64,000 nt of DNA from Limnanthes douglasii subsp. nivea (taxonomy: Eukaryota; Streptophyta; Magnoliopsida; Brassicales; Limnanthaceae): NCBI GenBank assembly GCA_036936605.1, contig JAUPFV010000001.1, positions 346,033,081-346,097,080 on the forward strand, read 5' to 3'. Below, piece after piece: positions 35,126-48,599 of the stretch. A program made the translations under genes and the position numbers. The first letter of the stretch is position 1. The number at the start of each line of letters is the position of its first letter. The notes under the pieces are model-generated. The model did no database searches and was not told the origin of the DNA. It saw only the letters and a list, made by a program, of their open reading frames with translations.

Positions 35126-35223
35126 AATCTGACGTGGCTGATTATTTTGCGTGTGAGGTGGCATAAGTAGGGGCATTAATGACCAAAATTTCACGTGTCA
35201 GTTTCTCAAGCTTCATATGTTTT

Positions 35224-35236
35224 GGGGGGGGGGGGG
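35224..35236. repeat. G13 homopolymer
   Basis: Thirteen G in a row follow GTTTT. The opposite arm of the inverted repeat has no such run, so it arose in this arm or is an assembly artefact. Confidence 0.6.
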
Positions 35237-35497
35237 ACTATGCTTGCAAATATCTCAACGAAAGGGATGAGTGGAAGTCAAAAGTGAAAGAAGGGGAGTA
35301 GGTTGATACAAGTGGTAAACATGGAGGACTAACAGTGATTTTTAGTCGATCTACTTGCTTTTTAAATTTTAAAAAAGAATATATATTAAAGAACTTTTTT
35401 TAATCAAAACACGGTACCTTTATTAGAATTTGGGGCTAAATTGATAGTTTAATTCAATTATAGGACTTAAATGTTAAAAACCTAATAAAGTGAAAAC

Positions 35498-35735
35498 AGC
35501 GCGCGGATTTTAGGCCCCGAGGGGTAGCCGAGTTGGTTGAGTATGGCATTCTTATGACCAAAAGGTCATGAGTTCGAGTCCCTCTACTCGGCTGAGCCTG
35601 TCACCTTGTGTGGTTTACCTTCTAGCGTTGGTTTGCAGGCTATCGCGTCAGACTGAGGGTTAACCCTGTGCGCACTCATTGCACTATGAATAGCGGCTGC
35701 GGGTTCCCTCCGAAAAAAAAAGCGTGCAGATTTTA
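35498..35735 (+). mobile_element. tRNA-derived SINE with target repeats
   Basis: An A box TAGCCGAGTTGG (35525-35536) and a B box AGTTCGAGTCC (35571-35581) head a body that ends in A9 at 35713-35720 or so. It is flanked by 15-bp repeats AGCGCGCGGATTTTA (35498-35512) and AGCGTGCAGATTTTA (35721-35735), which differ at two C/T-type sites. The body lies at 35513-35720. It depends on LINE machinery for movement. The frame 35584-35769 on the other strand is chance. Confidence 0.85.
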
Positions 35736-38043
35736 ATTCCAATCCCTCCAAAATAGAAACAAACGCCATGAAATTTTTAAGTTTTCGGTCTCCAAGCAGC
35801 TAACTCTTCGTCTTATCAGAACTCAAATCACCAACGCAACATAAAAATTTTTACTTCCTTTTTCTGAGACTTTCATCTCCACTTCAAGCACATGTACAAC
35901 TGTGAAGCAAGAACAAAAACTAACCAAATAACAGGATAAGAGTTAATTTGAGGTTTAATCTATGTATCCAAGTCCCATATTTTCTAACAAAACAATAGCC
36001 CGAAGATGATTAGGCATTTGGAACTGAATTAAAATAAACTTGTTTTTGCATCTAGAGTCCATCTAGCAAACCATGATTTTGGACTCTAGAGATGTGTTTG
36101 ACCCATGGTAAAGTTGATTTAGTTTCATATTCTGAATATATATTAAAGAATAGAAATTGTAAATATTTTATTTTTATGAATCATTTCACATTTCATATTT
36201 ATTAGTAGTAAAATATATGATATGATAAATGAAATTTTATTATATATTTAAATATAATATATAATTATGTTATGAGATTCATTTACGAAAGGATGTTCTA
36301 TCTTATCCTCGAGACCAATCTCAATTTTTAATTATAGTCTAATGAGATTTAATTTCTATTATCCAACGAATTTTACTTTTATCAAATTTAATGTAAATAT
36401 TTTTTAAATAAACTTTATTGAATCATAACATGGGGTTATATAAATAAGAGTACCATTGTCATTGTTAGATATTTCAAAGTTTAATAATTGCAGTAATTAA
36501 AATAATAATAAAATTGTTTGAAGACTAACACTAAAAAAACAATAGCAACAACAATTATCTACATCTTCATCTTCCTTCACCGTTAGCTATCATCCAGGAA
36601 CAGCAACATCAAATTGAGAATTTCTTTGAATATTTCTTTAAGGTATATATAATTGAAGGAATTGTTTTTAAAATTAGTTATCAGTTCATTAAAAGTAAAC
36701 AAAATTAACATTTGAATTATGCGTAGAAAAAGATAAACAAACGAAAGACGACTAAAATTTTATTATTTAGAGAGTGTACATATTACAAAGAGTATAAGCT
36801 TTTTTATATGGATAAAACATATGAGTTAATGGAGGCTTAATATCTCTAACACCCTATCGCAAACTCACAATACAATAGACGTATTGAGAGTTTGTCAAAA
36901 ACAAAACGAAATTGAGATACTGATAGATTTTTTGCAAAGAAATCCGCAAGTTGTGTTTCTTTGCAAAGAACTTCACAAGTTTTCTTCAATCTTTAAAACT
37001 TCTTCATACATCTTCTTCACATCGCTCACAACCAGTCTCACATGACTCGTTGTAATGGAATCAAGAAAGTGAAAAGGAACATAAACACTTCAACTAGATA
37101 AATGAACCTAAAGTTCTTAGAAACCAGAGGTACGCAAGGAAGCAAAACAATGAGACATTGGCGAACTCTTTTGCCAATGACTAGAAATTTGATATTCTTC
37201 ACATCTTCTTCATAAATCTTCTTCAAGTACTCTTCTTCACGCATCTTCTTCAAGTATTCTTCTTCAGATTTCTTCTGGCTCATCATTTTCTTCAACCAAA
37301 TATTCAATTCAAACGTTAAATCTCAAATCCACAATCCTTAAATCTTAAACCTCCAACCGTAATTAAAAATCATCAAATTCCAAATTCCAAACTTCAAATG
37401 AAATCTAAATACCTAATGAAAATTTAAACTCAAAATATCCAAAACGAAATCCAAATGACAAACACTGATCTAAGCAAATGTCAGACATAATCCAACGTCA
37501 AACAAAATCTAACCACCAAATGAACTCAAACGAATCCAAACAAATATAAATGAGTCAAAACGACAAACGTCGATCTAAACAAATGTCAAAATAAAAATCC
37601 GGACACTAATCGCCAAATTACAAAAATCTAAACTTCAAACGCAAAACACTAATCCTTTAATGCCAAACGTCAATCCCAAACGCCAAACTGAAACACAAAA
37701 ATCCAAGCACAAAATGGAAAATAAAATCCAATTTCTGATCTGATTCTAAATCAAAACAAAATATTAAACAAAATTTCAAATCTAAAACTAAATCCAAGTA
37801 CCAAATCCAAATCTTCCAAATTTAAATCAATATACCAAATCCAATACTACATCCAAATACCATACCAAATCCAAAAAAATCTATAGCAACTCCGAATCCA
37901 AAACTAAACCCAAATACCAAATCCAAATTCAAATCTAAGTTTCAATTAAAACCAAAACCAAAGCATATAATCTAATGGGTTTATACTTAATATCTCTAAC
38001 ATTATGCTCATCCATTGGGTTGCAAGTAACCTAAAACTAAACT
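35736..38043. other. No gene seen; short-word repeats
   Basis: Unique AT-rich DNA. At 37200-37290 the minus strand repeats a 27-nt word twice (peptide EEYLKKM/EEYLKKI). From about 37320 to 37960 the plus strand is a degenerate run of AAATCCAAA, CCAAATACC and CAAACG words, possibly an old simple-sequence array. Confidence 0.45.
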
Positions 38044-41000
38044 TTATAATAGTAAAATGGCTCTTAGAGGGTTTAAGGTGTTAATCAAGTCATGGTCGAG
38101 CTTCATCTTGTATATAAAAGTCCAACCTTTGTGGTTGTAGATGATTAGACCATCTAACAGAACTAAACCCTTAAAAATCAATGGATTAACTTTGCCATAA
38201 ATCCTACCATATGAATGAATCATCTTAGCATTTTTATCTCTAACAAATCCTACACCACTAGATTCACCATTCTTTAAACGAGAAACCATCACAATTTAGT
38301 TTAATTCTATTTTCATTGGGAGCAATCTATTTTAAAGTGTGAATTCTATCAGAATTATTAGATGAAAAGAAAATACAAAGCTTACTAGAAATGTTAATAT
38401 CATCATACCATAAATTTTTAGGTTTGATGTTGTTAATACTAGAAATCGTACGAATGATTTTATTAAATTAATTTCAAGGTGAAATCTTATTATTATACTT
38501 CTTTTTGTTTCTATAAAACCATATGGTCCAGACAATTAGATTTGGGAGGATTGTTCTAATATTAATATTTTTTTATGATGGACCAATTCCTACATCTAAC
38601 AATATATTTTAATGTTATGTATCTACTAATTTGAATGCCAAAAAAAGCAGAAAAGTGACACCAAATATCCCAAGATAAAGAACAGTTTATAAAAAGGTGA
38701 TTGATAGACTATATACTGTTATATGATAAACATTTGGAAGTTAAAGGGAAGTGTTTCTTTTGAATGTTGGTATCAACTGATATCCAACATTTTAAAGTTT
38801 TCTATATTAGAAAAGAATGCTTAGTGGGGATGTAATTGTTCCAAAAAGTAGTATAAAGGATAGAGGTTAAAGATTTTTTCCTAATTTGGTTCCAAGTTGC
38901 TTTGGTTTTAAATTTTCCAGAATTACCTAATGCCCAATTTTGGTTTATCATCTCTGTCATTATTAATGTTTTGGGTTAGAATCATGTTTATATCTAAATG
39001 TGTAATGTTGGCACTCAGCTTAGAATTATTTTCCCCAAAACTACTAACACCAACAAAGTTGTACCATTTATTAGTTTCAGAATTAGTTAATTGAATTAGA
39101 TGGGTCTTTTTAATCCATATATCCAACCAAAAGTCAATTTGACCATTCCCTAAAATTCAAAATATGTTAGGCTCAACGATGTATTTCACTATAGTCAATC
39201 TTCTCCAGGTTGAGGAACCTTTAGTTGTGCTATTAAGCTACATAGGATGTCTGGTTTTAAAGTAAATAAAGTTCATATATTTAGCCGAGAGGGAGATGTT
39301 TTCTCCAAATTTAAACCAAAGTTTACATGCATAAATATCCTGTAAATCTCTAATTTTCCTTACATTGAGGACACCCTTTTCATAAGGTAAGCATATGGAA
39401 TCCCAATCAGACTAGTGGATAGTGCTAGTTTGCTCTTTAGAGCCCCAAAGAAATATATTTAATAGTTTATTAATTTTGTTGATCTTATTTTGAGGAAGGG
39501 TACAACATCGAATGTAATAATTGGAAACGGTAATTATGATTGATTGAGTTAGAACAAATTTACCCATAAATAAAAGAGCAATTCAGTCACATTCATAGAT
39601 TTTGAGTCTAATCTTATGGACTAACTCATCATATTTATTGATCCTATTATTTTTATCAATGTAGATACCAAGATATTTTATAGGTAAGGCTATATACTTA
39701 AATCCAGTGGTTTCTTCAAGGGCTCTAATTCTGTGAGGGTTGAACTTAGGAGAAGTAATTAAGTTAGATTTATCTTTGTTGGTATTTTGGCCAGATGGAT
39801 TTTGATAGAGCTTTAAGAACTGATTCAGTATAATGATATTATTTTTGGATCCATAACAAAGATGACAAAGTCATCATCATAAACTAGAAAATTGACTCTC
39901 ATTTGGCTTTTGGTTGTGTACAATATTTGAAGATTGTTATTGAATTCTTATGAGAAATTCTTCTGCAACTATAAAAAGCCTGGAGGAGATAGGATTCCCT
40001 TGCCTAATTTTATTTAAAACTTTAAAATATCCATGCAATTCTCCATTAATTAGTATTACGAAGAACACATAATTGATGTTGTTGATGATTAAATTATGAA
40101 GCTATTATGGAAGCTAAAAGCTTTCATAATATCCAGAACAAATCTATGTGAGATATTATCGAAAGCCTTATTCATATCTATTTAAGAGCTACATTATTGC
40201 CTCTAAACGTTTTGTTAATATCATGGATGATCTCATTAGCTAGCAGTATTTGATCATGAATGTTTCTCCTATGAATAAATCCACCTTGCTCATGTGAGAT
40301 GATTTTTTGAAAGATTAGATTAATTCTGTCATCTATAACTCTAGATAAGATTCTGTTAGAAACAATACAAAGACTTATAGGCCTAAAGTCTTTCCACTAC
40401 TTAAGAAAATGATTTTTGGGGACCATACATAAGGTAGTAGTAAAAGTACCTTTGGGGGCAATACTGCTCTTAAAGTAGTCAATGATAGCTGAAAAACTGT
40501 CATTTTTAATTATACTCCAACAAGTTTGATAAAAAAATTATGTTAAAGCCATCAGGCCCATCCACAACATTGGTTTTCAAATTTTTAACAGTTTTGTGAA
40601 TTTCATCAATTAAAGGGATAGCTAAAAGGTTAATGTCACCAGATTATGCGATGATGTTATGAATTTTTTCAAGAGCATTTCCATAGTGATTAACTGAGGT
40701 ATTACTAGTAAAAATATTTTTGAAATAGTTTATAGCTAGCTCACTCATTTTCTTTTGATTATCAATCCAAACATTATCATGTTTGATACTATTAACTCTA
40801 TTATTACTTTGTCTTTAATTATGGAATAAAACTGTATTTTTGTCACCTTGTTTAAACCAGTTAATGCCGTTATTTTGCTCTCAATAATATTATTATCTTG
40901 CCAAGAGAGGAAGTTGATTGGCTTTAGTTTTATTTAAGTTAACTTTATCTTCTATGTTTTGGGAATTTCGGTATTTGTTTTCATAGAAATTAACTTCCTC

Positions 41001-43392
41001 ATAGCTTTGGAAGCACTAGTAAAGATAATACCAAATGTTGTATAATTTCAAAACTTAAGGGTAAGTTTAAGTCTTTTGATTTTGTTCCAGATATCATGCA
41101 ACGGAGGGCCAAAAATCTGAGTGTTTCAAGATTATTCAATAATTTTTTAGAATTTGGGATGTTGAATCCACTTGCTAAAATATTTGAAATAGGATTTTGT
41201 TTTCCAAAAATTATTGGCTAAGGTTATCAGCAAAGGAGCATGATCACAGCAGGTTTTAGTCAAATGCTTTATTTGGATTGAATCAAAGTCAGTTCTCATT
41301 TTTTAATGAATGAGAACTCGATCAAGTCTTCTCCAATACCTATTAGTGGTCAAAGAAAATGGACATCCTGTAAATCCAGGATCTTCACGGGAACGGTAAA
41401 AAATAATGTTGTTTAAGTCATCAAGACTTTATTAACACAAGCTAGTACATGACAATTGCTCAGCAGAGTTTGTTACGCAGTTGAAGTCACCCATGACAAT
41501 TCCCTCTAGTCGATTACTGGATAACTTTCTCAAACTCTCACAAAGAAGGAGTCTATTTATTCGAAACATTTGGCGTATATGACAGAAATATTAAAGTATC
41601 TATTTATATGTTGATGAGAAACTTTAAGGTGAATAAGTTGCTTTTCATCACAAACCATATTCACCTTAAAGTGATTTTTCCACATTACCCAAATTTTATC
41701 GCTAGAGTTAGCAAGGCTATGGTGAAAATTAAGATTTTTTATGGTTTGATTGAGATTTTTCTGAGAGATCATGGGTTCCTAGATAGCTATGAACTCGATT
41801 TTCTCAAATATAATTAAATACTTTAATCTTTTAATTGAGTTTTTATTTTCTTAACCTCTAATATTCTAATTTAATATTTTAACAGCCATTTATATTAAAA
41901 AGATAGAGGATTGACTTTTTAAGAATCAATTGTATTATGCAAACTAAACAATTGTATAGGTTTTGGCATGTTTGATTTCTGATTGACAATATTTAGCTCA
42001 TTATCCATGTTTCTTTGCTTATTGAAGGAGACTAGAAGACTTCCAGATAAGATGTAGTGAGGGGAATTTAAGGGAGCCTCGTCATCTGATGAGGTATTAA
42101 GACATTGAAATCTGTTTCCAATACTTATAGAATAAAGAGCATCAATAATTTTAGTATTATGCTATACTAGAAGATGATCATTTACTAGAGTTTGATGTGT
42201 ATTATGTAGTTGAATTTGAATATCATTTACACTAATTAATTTATATTGGATTGCTCGCTCCGTGTTTTCTTTAAGAATTACAGACTGAGTTTCTTTCACC
42301 AGTATGAATTTCAACCTAAGAGCCCTAGTCTCATTAATGTTAGCTGTTTTCTAATATGCCGTTTGATGTTTTAAATTAGCTTCAGGTTTTTATTGTTCTT
42401 TTTTCAATTTTGACTACCGTGACCTAGGTGGTGATAGTCTAGGCAATATACGTGGGTTGCCCCATATATAATATTTATCCAGTTACCATCACGGTCACTA
42501 AATTCAATCCAAAGTTTTTTTATTGACATACTTAGTTACATCAAGTTATATCCAAGCCTTAAAATAGTTGTGTCTGGCTAGAGTTTTAGTAGGTATCCAG
42601 ATTTCTAAAGGGTTCCTTAATTTTTTGGCTATGTTTTTAATGGTAACTCTATTATAAAGGTAAATTGGAAGTTTTGGGAAAGTTACCCACACATAGGTAA
42701 CTAGACATTCTTTTTTGGTATTGAAGTTCAGTTCCCATTTGATTAGTCTCATGGAATATTGGTCAAAATACCAAATATTATTTTTTCAAAGGATTTTAAA
42801 TCCCTCGAGTAAGCTTATCTATATGAACACATGTGATTTATAAAAAACAAAACCATTTACTTCACCTTTAAGATTAATTTTGTTTAAGAATTGATTTATA
42901 ATAGATAAATATGGTCTACCTACTGCAAGCTTGCCAACTAAAGTATATACAGAAGATTTGAGTAAGAGGGACTTTATTTTTTCTGCAAATCATAAAGACT
43001 TGAGACCTTATTTTATTGTTGATAAACAAATATTTATGCGTGGCATCCTTGTGGTTTGATTTTGGATGAACAACATCTTTGTAGGACATCTTGTTTTGAA
43101 AGATCTGGGTGCTTGCAGTCTTGTTGTTAAAGGGAGGGAAATGGTGTTCAAATCCTAGATCTATAGTCGCCTCTCCATCAACCAGTTCTTGTTTTCCAGA
43201 GTTCTCTTGAGGTGATGCTTGGCTTTCATTGTGTCTCAATGTTTGTTGATTATTTCTCCATTCCAGAATACCCTTCATTTTTTGTTTCTCGAATGAAAAT
43301 GAATTGAGGGTTAGAGTAAAACCCCAAATTTGAAGCCTTAATTCCTCTTCAAACTTGATGAAATTATCCTCTTTGTATAAGCTATATTTCAA
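38044..43392 (-). pseudogene. L1-type LINE, decayed
   Basis: The minus-strand content is in normal LINE order. ORF1-like: 43392-42916, then VWVTFPKLPIYLYN and KNIAKKLRNPLEIW (42752-42546, DUF4283-like) and DVTKYVNKKTLDW to about 42430. Endonuclease remnants: IWVMWKNHF and QLIHLKVSHQ (41772-41557). Reverse transcriptase: FRPISLCIVSNRILSRVI, QGGFIHRRNIHDQILLANEI and DMNKAFDNISHRF (about 40410-40140), and the YADD-like region as YDDDFVIFV (about 39880). After a zf-RVT-like part (about 39126-38923), an RNase-H-like end at 38292-38044 (GVGFVRDKNAKMI, YGKVNPL). Many stops and shifts occur. Clear poly(A) and target repeats were not found. Confidence 0.75.
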
Positions 43393-45189
43393 CTAAATGA
43401 ACCTTTTTTTGTTTGGATGATTCTTTACCTTCTTAGTAAGATTATTCGATCTAATGCTTGAACCCTAAATACCAATCTTCTCTCTTGTCTTGCAATTGAA
43501 CTTGATGAGATTCTAGATGAACAAGTAGTTCAAATACACAAGATCCTAATCTCGATATTCCACTTGAAGATATTTTAGAGTCGAAGACGAGTTGTAAGAG
43601 CAAAAGGGCTTATCAGAGGAGAGAAAAGACTTTTCTTGGTTTTCTTCTAGTGTCCCGCATTCTTTTGCTGATTAGTATTATTTATTTTTGGAGGATTAAT
43701 TACTCAAATTTAATACAAATATGAACATTTAATTTTTTAGTCCGGTCAATTAAATGATTTTGCTTCGATAAAAAAAGTTTCATTGTGTTGTTTTAATTCT
43801 TTTTAACCATATGTTTTGATTCTTTCAATAATATAATAATTATTTTTATGAAAAATATATTCTCATATTTTTATGATTAATTAAGTTATCCATAAATAAA
43901 TGACATAATATAATAATCTACAACATATTTTTAACAAATTAGAGCACTTGAATATACATATAAATAAAGTAAAGAAAACATCTATATCTAAATTTGTTTC
44001 ATAGTCTTAGTTGGTTTTTTATACTATATTTAGAATATGACAATAAAAATATTATTTCTGCTTAATTAGAAGTTTTTGAACATTAATTTTGGATTTTTTA
44101 AAGTTAAACAAAATAGACTATTCGAACAAAAATGTCACCATCATATGCCACTTGTCCATAAAAAAACAAGTTCACTACCCGTTACTATGGAATGACGAGA
44201 GACATGACATGCATGTAATTTTTATTAAAAGATAAGTCCACCATCCTGTTGTGCGAATTGGTGTGAATATTGATATGAGTGTATGAGTCATTATTTTGTA
44301 GGCATAGAATAAGTTATCGTAAAAAAAATTAAATTCTCCAATTTTAAGCTTTTTCATAAATAAATAAGATGAGTTTTTCTATTTTATTAAAAAGTAGGTT
44401 CTCGCATCTATATTTTAAACTCTTCCGTTTTCAAAAAATATAAACTTATCTTCTTCATTTTTTAAGAATGCAAAACTTAAAAACTCAAGATTCAATAAAA
44501 ATTAATCTTCTTCCTGTAAAAATTAGAAAACTACTCATCCTTTTTTTCCATTCTTGATTTTATTCATGCTTTTTAAAATTGATTTTTTGGTTGAATCGAA
44601 ATAGGTAGGATGATCATTAGTTAAATATAAGATTAGAATTGATTTGGTAATGATTATAGAGTTAATAATAGATTTGGTTACTATTTGGTAGTCGATTTTT
44701 AAAAACCATTTGGAGGTTTTTACGGTACTGTGTTCTCTGATTCAGGATTGTTCTTGAGCACCATCGATGTTGTTGTAATAGCACCACCAATGACAAATTT
44801 ATTTTTTCACCGGCGGTGCCCCTTGTATAATAGTAGGGTGTAGACTATGGATTTTTATTTCACTAAATAAGTTATTTTTTTATTATGTTTTTTGTTTAAA
44901 AATGCATTAAATAAAATAAAAGTGTTCTTACAAGTACATTAGGCATAACCCAAGGAGTGGTATTAAATTTGAAAGAAAATCAGTACAATAAACTAACCAA
45001 ACAACAGAATAAGAAAAAAATAACAAGAAATAAGACATGGTTATATCGAATCAACAAATTAGCAAACCAATAAGAGAAGGTTGTCTGCAATTGTGAGAAC
45101 AAAAATAATAATTAAGTTACGGTATATAAAGATTATGTAGGCCAGTTAATTTTGGTGGCATAAAATATGAACCATAGGTCAGAAATAAT
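43393..45189. other. No gene seen
   Basis: AT-rich, unique. The minus-strand frame at 44175-44357 has no features. The first 250 bp may be the LINE 5' untranslated region. Confidence 0.45.
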
Positions 45190-46170
45190 GCAATATGAAA
45201 GTGTAAGGATGGTTCCCTGATTCTAGGTTTTTAAGTTGAGAGTCTCAAGGCTGACCTGCGAAGTGAGAAATTTAATAGTGGTCCAAGCCACTTTAGCCTC
45301 CAAGATTTTTATCTCATGACCATACCGAAGGAAACGGTGAAGATATTGATATATTTCTTTGAGAATCCTTGAATAGAGGATGAAAATGGAAGACTAGTAA
45401 ACTTGGACATCAAAAAGAACAAATTTGATGAGCTGGAGGCGACCTGTGTGGGAAAGATGCTTGGAGGTCCAGTATTCAATATGTGGGGTAATGTTATGAC
45501 CAAGGGGGAGATAGTTTGTGTGCAGTAGTCGGCTAGTGAAGAGGGAAACTCCCAGCCCAGGTATTGATTTGGGAGAGTACCAACCTTGATGTCTACCAAG
45601 TTAATGAGGTTAAGCTCGAGGGTTGGGTTGATAATGATAATGACCCAATTCTCTGAAGGGCAAGTTGGACCAATGAGTTATGCAACGAGAGTTTATTTTA
45701 TAATGTTGATGTATATAATGTAATAATTGAAGGTGTTTTACATAATAATGAGCTTGGATTATATGGTCTTGGTTTACCAAAATTAGGTCAATAGCCTATG
45801 TAAGCTCATTAGGCCCAAAATTTTTATATATAGCTTAGTTTAAGTTTTTAGATAAATTTGATGCAACATTTACTCCTGAAACAACTTTTCAGAATTTTTC
45901 TCTCTAAACTTATACCAAACTGCTTAAGTATCTCTCTGAGGCTTATCTAAAGATTAAATATTTATTTCTCTTATTAGAAAAATATCCTTCGATAATCTTT
46001 GACACCATTAGATACCAGACAAGAAAATGTGAATTCATTTGGGACTATATTGGACTATTGAGAGCGAGAAGAAGTCCTTAAGACCTTCTTTGATAAAGAT
46101 GAGGTAGTTGATATCGTCATGGAAGAAAAACATTGTGTTGTCCGTAAAACAAATTATTTTACGATTTCTG
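45190..46170 (-). pseudogene. Second LINE fragment (reverse transcriptase, C-terminal part), interrupted
   Basis: From 46170 the minus strand reads DNTMFFFHDDINYLIFIKEG and SIVQYSPK...HIFLSG, the FADD region and its follow-on. After a break the LINE resumes at about 45608 with KVGTLPNQYLG, SRLLHTNYLPLGHNI, EYWTSKHLSHTGRLQLIK (one frame shift), SSIFIL, FLRYGHEI and AKVAW to about 45200. About 360 bp between roughly 45612 and 45975 do not belong and look like an insertion with an LTR-like TATATATAGC word. The source LINE differs from the one at 38044-43392. Confidence 0.65.
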
Positions 46171-47089
46171 GTTTAAAATATACAGGTGTTTTAAAAATTC
46201 AATCACAAATAAAACAAATATAAAAATATACACATAGATGCTTTTGTATTGAAGAATATTTTGAATAGAAATTCAGACGATTTTTTTTATAATAGTACGT
46301 AATAGCGTTTTGGGCTCTATATTAGACTCTTACTCATCCTTTTTTATATTACAATAAATATTATTTTATTTATTATTATTTATTAAACCCTTTTTATAGG
46401 ATGGGTTACACATAAAGACCCGTCCACAAACCAATTACTAATTAAGACCTAAAAATTTAGTATACTAACTACCAAAACGTCTCCTCATATAAGTAAACAT
46501 TTGAAAACAAATTATCAAAATCACTCTACAAATTGTTCGATTCCATTACCTAAACAAACAAATTTCAAGTCGTTAAAGTTACAAACTTACTGTTAACAAA
46601 TGTTTTGATCAGTTTCCTAACACATTTACGTTAAAAATAGTAATAAATTATACTTACGATCATCGTTTTCTATCCAACTCAATTTTTTGGTTTTGATAGA
46701 AACTAGGGTTTCAAAGTGAACTTATTTTGGGTTTTTAGTTACTAATCAGTAATAGAGTCATCATCGTCTTCATTTGCATATGCTTTAAGTGATATTGTGA
46801 GTAATTAGTTTTGTAGAAGATAATTAATTATGTCTTCCATCTATCAAAATGTATTTCTTACTCGTGTCTCGTTGCGCGGTGCTTAATGTTTGGCAGTTCT
46901 AAAATAATTAATGCAAAACGAAATCCCAAAAATATACTTTCTGGCTTCGTGTCAGTTCTAGGCTTCGAATTAAATTTGTATAGTCTCGTATCTATAAAAA
47001 TGTGTCCTTAATATACTTTGCATGTTATCCCGCATCACAGAATGGCTACGCATTACTTTTGTTACTAGTCCCGCATTAACTTTGTAAAC
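46171..47089. other. No gene seen
   Basis: AT-rich unique DNA with no recognisable coding or repeat. Confidence 0.45.
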
Positions 47090-47350
47090 TAGTAATAATG
47101 GTTTTGCATAATTCATATAGTTGTGCATCTATCATCATTTGAATGGTTTTGCATCATATATTTGGTTGCGCGTCTATCATAATACATGGTTTCACATAAT
47201 TTTACAAAGGTTTTGCATGTACCATCATTTGAATGGTTTCACATTATTATATATTGTTGTGCATCGATCATGTTACATGGTTTCACATCTATCAGTCATT
47301 GAACGATTTCACATCATTTGTCTGGCCTCATATGTATTTCTCTTTCCCTT
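47090..47350. repeat. Degenerate minisatellite, same family as 22290-22640
   Basis: ATGGTTTTGCATCAT, TTGCGCGTCTATCAT and ATGGTTTCACAT phrases follow each other. The tail closely matches 22400-22500. Confidence 0.7.
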
Positions 47351-48020
47351 ATTAATCGAACATTTATGATCTCTCATCTATTTTTAAGTCTAATACCATA
47401 AGTTTTATAGGAAAATACTGCCAAAATCTTGTTTTTCAGATCATGCCTATTTGCACTAATAAAATAAATTAAAAAATACAAAATAAAACAAGTTTATATG
47501 GAAGTAGCAAAAAAACACCCTTTTATTCAATTCTAACGGGAACATCCCAGTTGAGAAATAAAAAGTTCCTCTAAAAAAGAATTGGGAATTTATTGTAGAA
47601 ATAATAAAACCTTATGATGATGAGTAAGAAACCTTCAAATTAGGCACAAAGTTGGTACTACTTACAACCAACGACGCCAATACTATCTTTAGTTTGAAGC
47701 ATGGAAGAGAACACATGCCATTAACAAAAAAAATTGAACTAAAATATTCACAAACAAAAGACGAAGAAGAATCAAGGATTCTCAAGACATAATTTTTTGA
47801 TAAAACCGAAAGAAAAGTAAAAAACCGACCAAAACCATTCACAAATAAAATAATAAAAGTATAGAATTCTGTTTTTTATTACATATTTTTACACTATTAT
47901 AAATGAAGTTTTTTGTGTATCATACATTACTTGTTCAGAATCTATCATGCATTACTTGTCCAACATATATCATAAAATAGATTTTCCAGCATATATCATG
48001 CCTTCCACATGAACTTCTTC

Positions 48021-48202
48021 TATCATGCCTTCACTTATCTCCCGTCTATCATGCCTTCACTTGTCCGACGTCTATCATGCATTCACATATCTCTCATTAA
48101 TCATGCATTCACATGTCCCGCATTTATCATGCATTCACATGTCCCGCATCTATCATGCATTCACTTGTCCTGCATCTATCATGCATTCACATGTATCGAT
48201 TT
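48021..48202. repeat. Regular 26-bp tandem array, seven units
   Basis: Each unit starts TATCATGC and carries TTCAC(A/T)TGTC and CGCATC-like ends. Seven units fit the 26-bp period without a slip, and a looser unit precedes at 47995. There is no spacer diversity and no CRISPR logic in this setting. The predicted frames at 48009-48225 are products of the repeat. Confidence 0.85.
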
Positions 48203-48599
48203 CATCATGTATCTATATTAACTAAAGGTTTTTCATGTTTATAAGATCCAATAAATAGAGCGGTAAAAACAACTAGAGAGCAAACAGAAAAATATATTGT
48301 AATATTGTTCATAATGTTAGCATATCAACATTTTTTCTCTATATTTAGAGATGTACTAGCATAAAAACATGTATATTTACACATGTAAAATTCTTTGTCA
48401 TTGTTTTTTTGTCCATTTTTCACAACATCTGGCTTTGCATCTATCATTTAATTCACTGTGCCACATCTATATTTTAACTCACTATCCCGTATTTATCATT
48501 TAATTTATTGTCTCGGGTGTATTTTTTAATTCACTATCCCACGTTTATCTTTTAATAAACTATATGAATATATTTCATTTACTTAAACATTTTAAAATT

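Larger units (their letters stand above)
33823..35353. repeat. Long inverted repeat (foldback or long-TIR element)
   Basis: The left arm, about 33823-34250, is the reverse complement of about 34930-35353. Shared marks are the GGGTTATATTTAATTGGGTT run, TTTATTTAAGTTCGACC, and the outer GACTAA...TTTTTAG ends. The arms are about 425 bp and about 80-85 percent alike by eye. The spacer is about 470 bp plus an extra unit. This fits a non-autonomous long-TIR element (MULE-like) or a foldback element; target repeats were not identified. Confidence 0.65.

Noticed and set aside
35525..35595. A tRNA gene
   Set aside because: The A and B boxes are there, but the T stem and acceptor stem do not pair properly, and the unit ends in poly(A) with flanking repeats, which makes it a SINE.
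37038..37307. A small gene with EEYLKK repeats
   Set aside because: Only the short tandem word is notable; there is no domain and no sign of splicing or conservation.
47121..47369. Protein-coding ORFs in the minisatellites (also 48009-48225, 49232-49681, 22469-22726)
   Set aside because: The peptides are repeated aromatic words produced by the repeat; there is no start context or domain.
48021..48202. A CRISPR array
   Set aside because: It has no spacers, the units run head to tail, and the surroundings are a plant genome.
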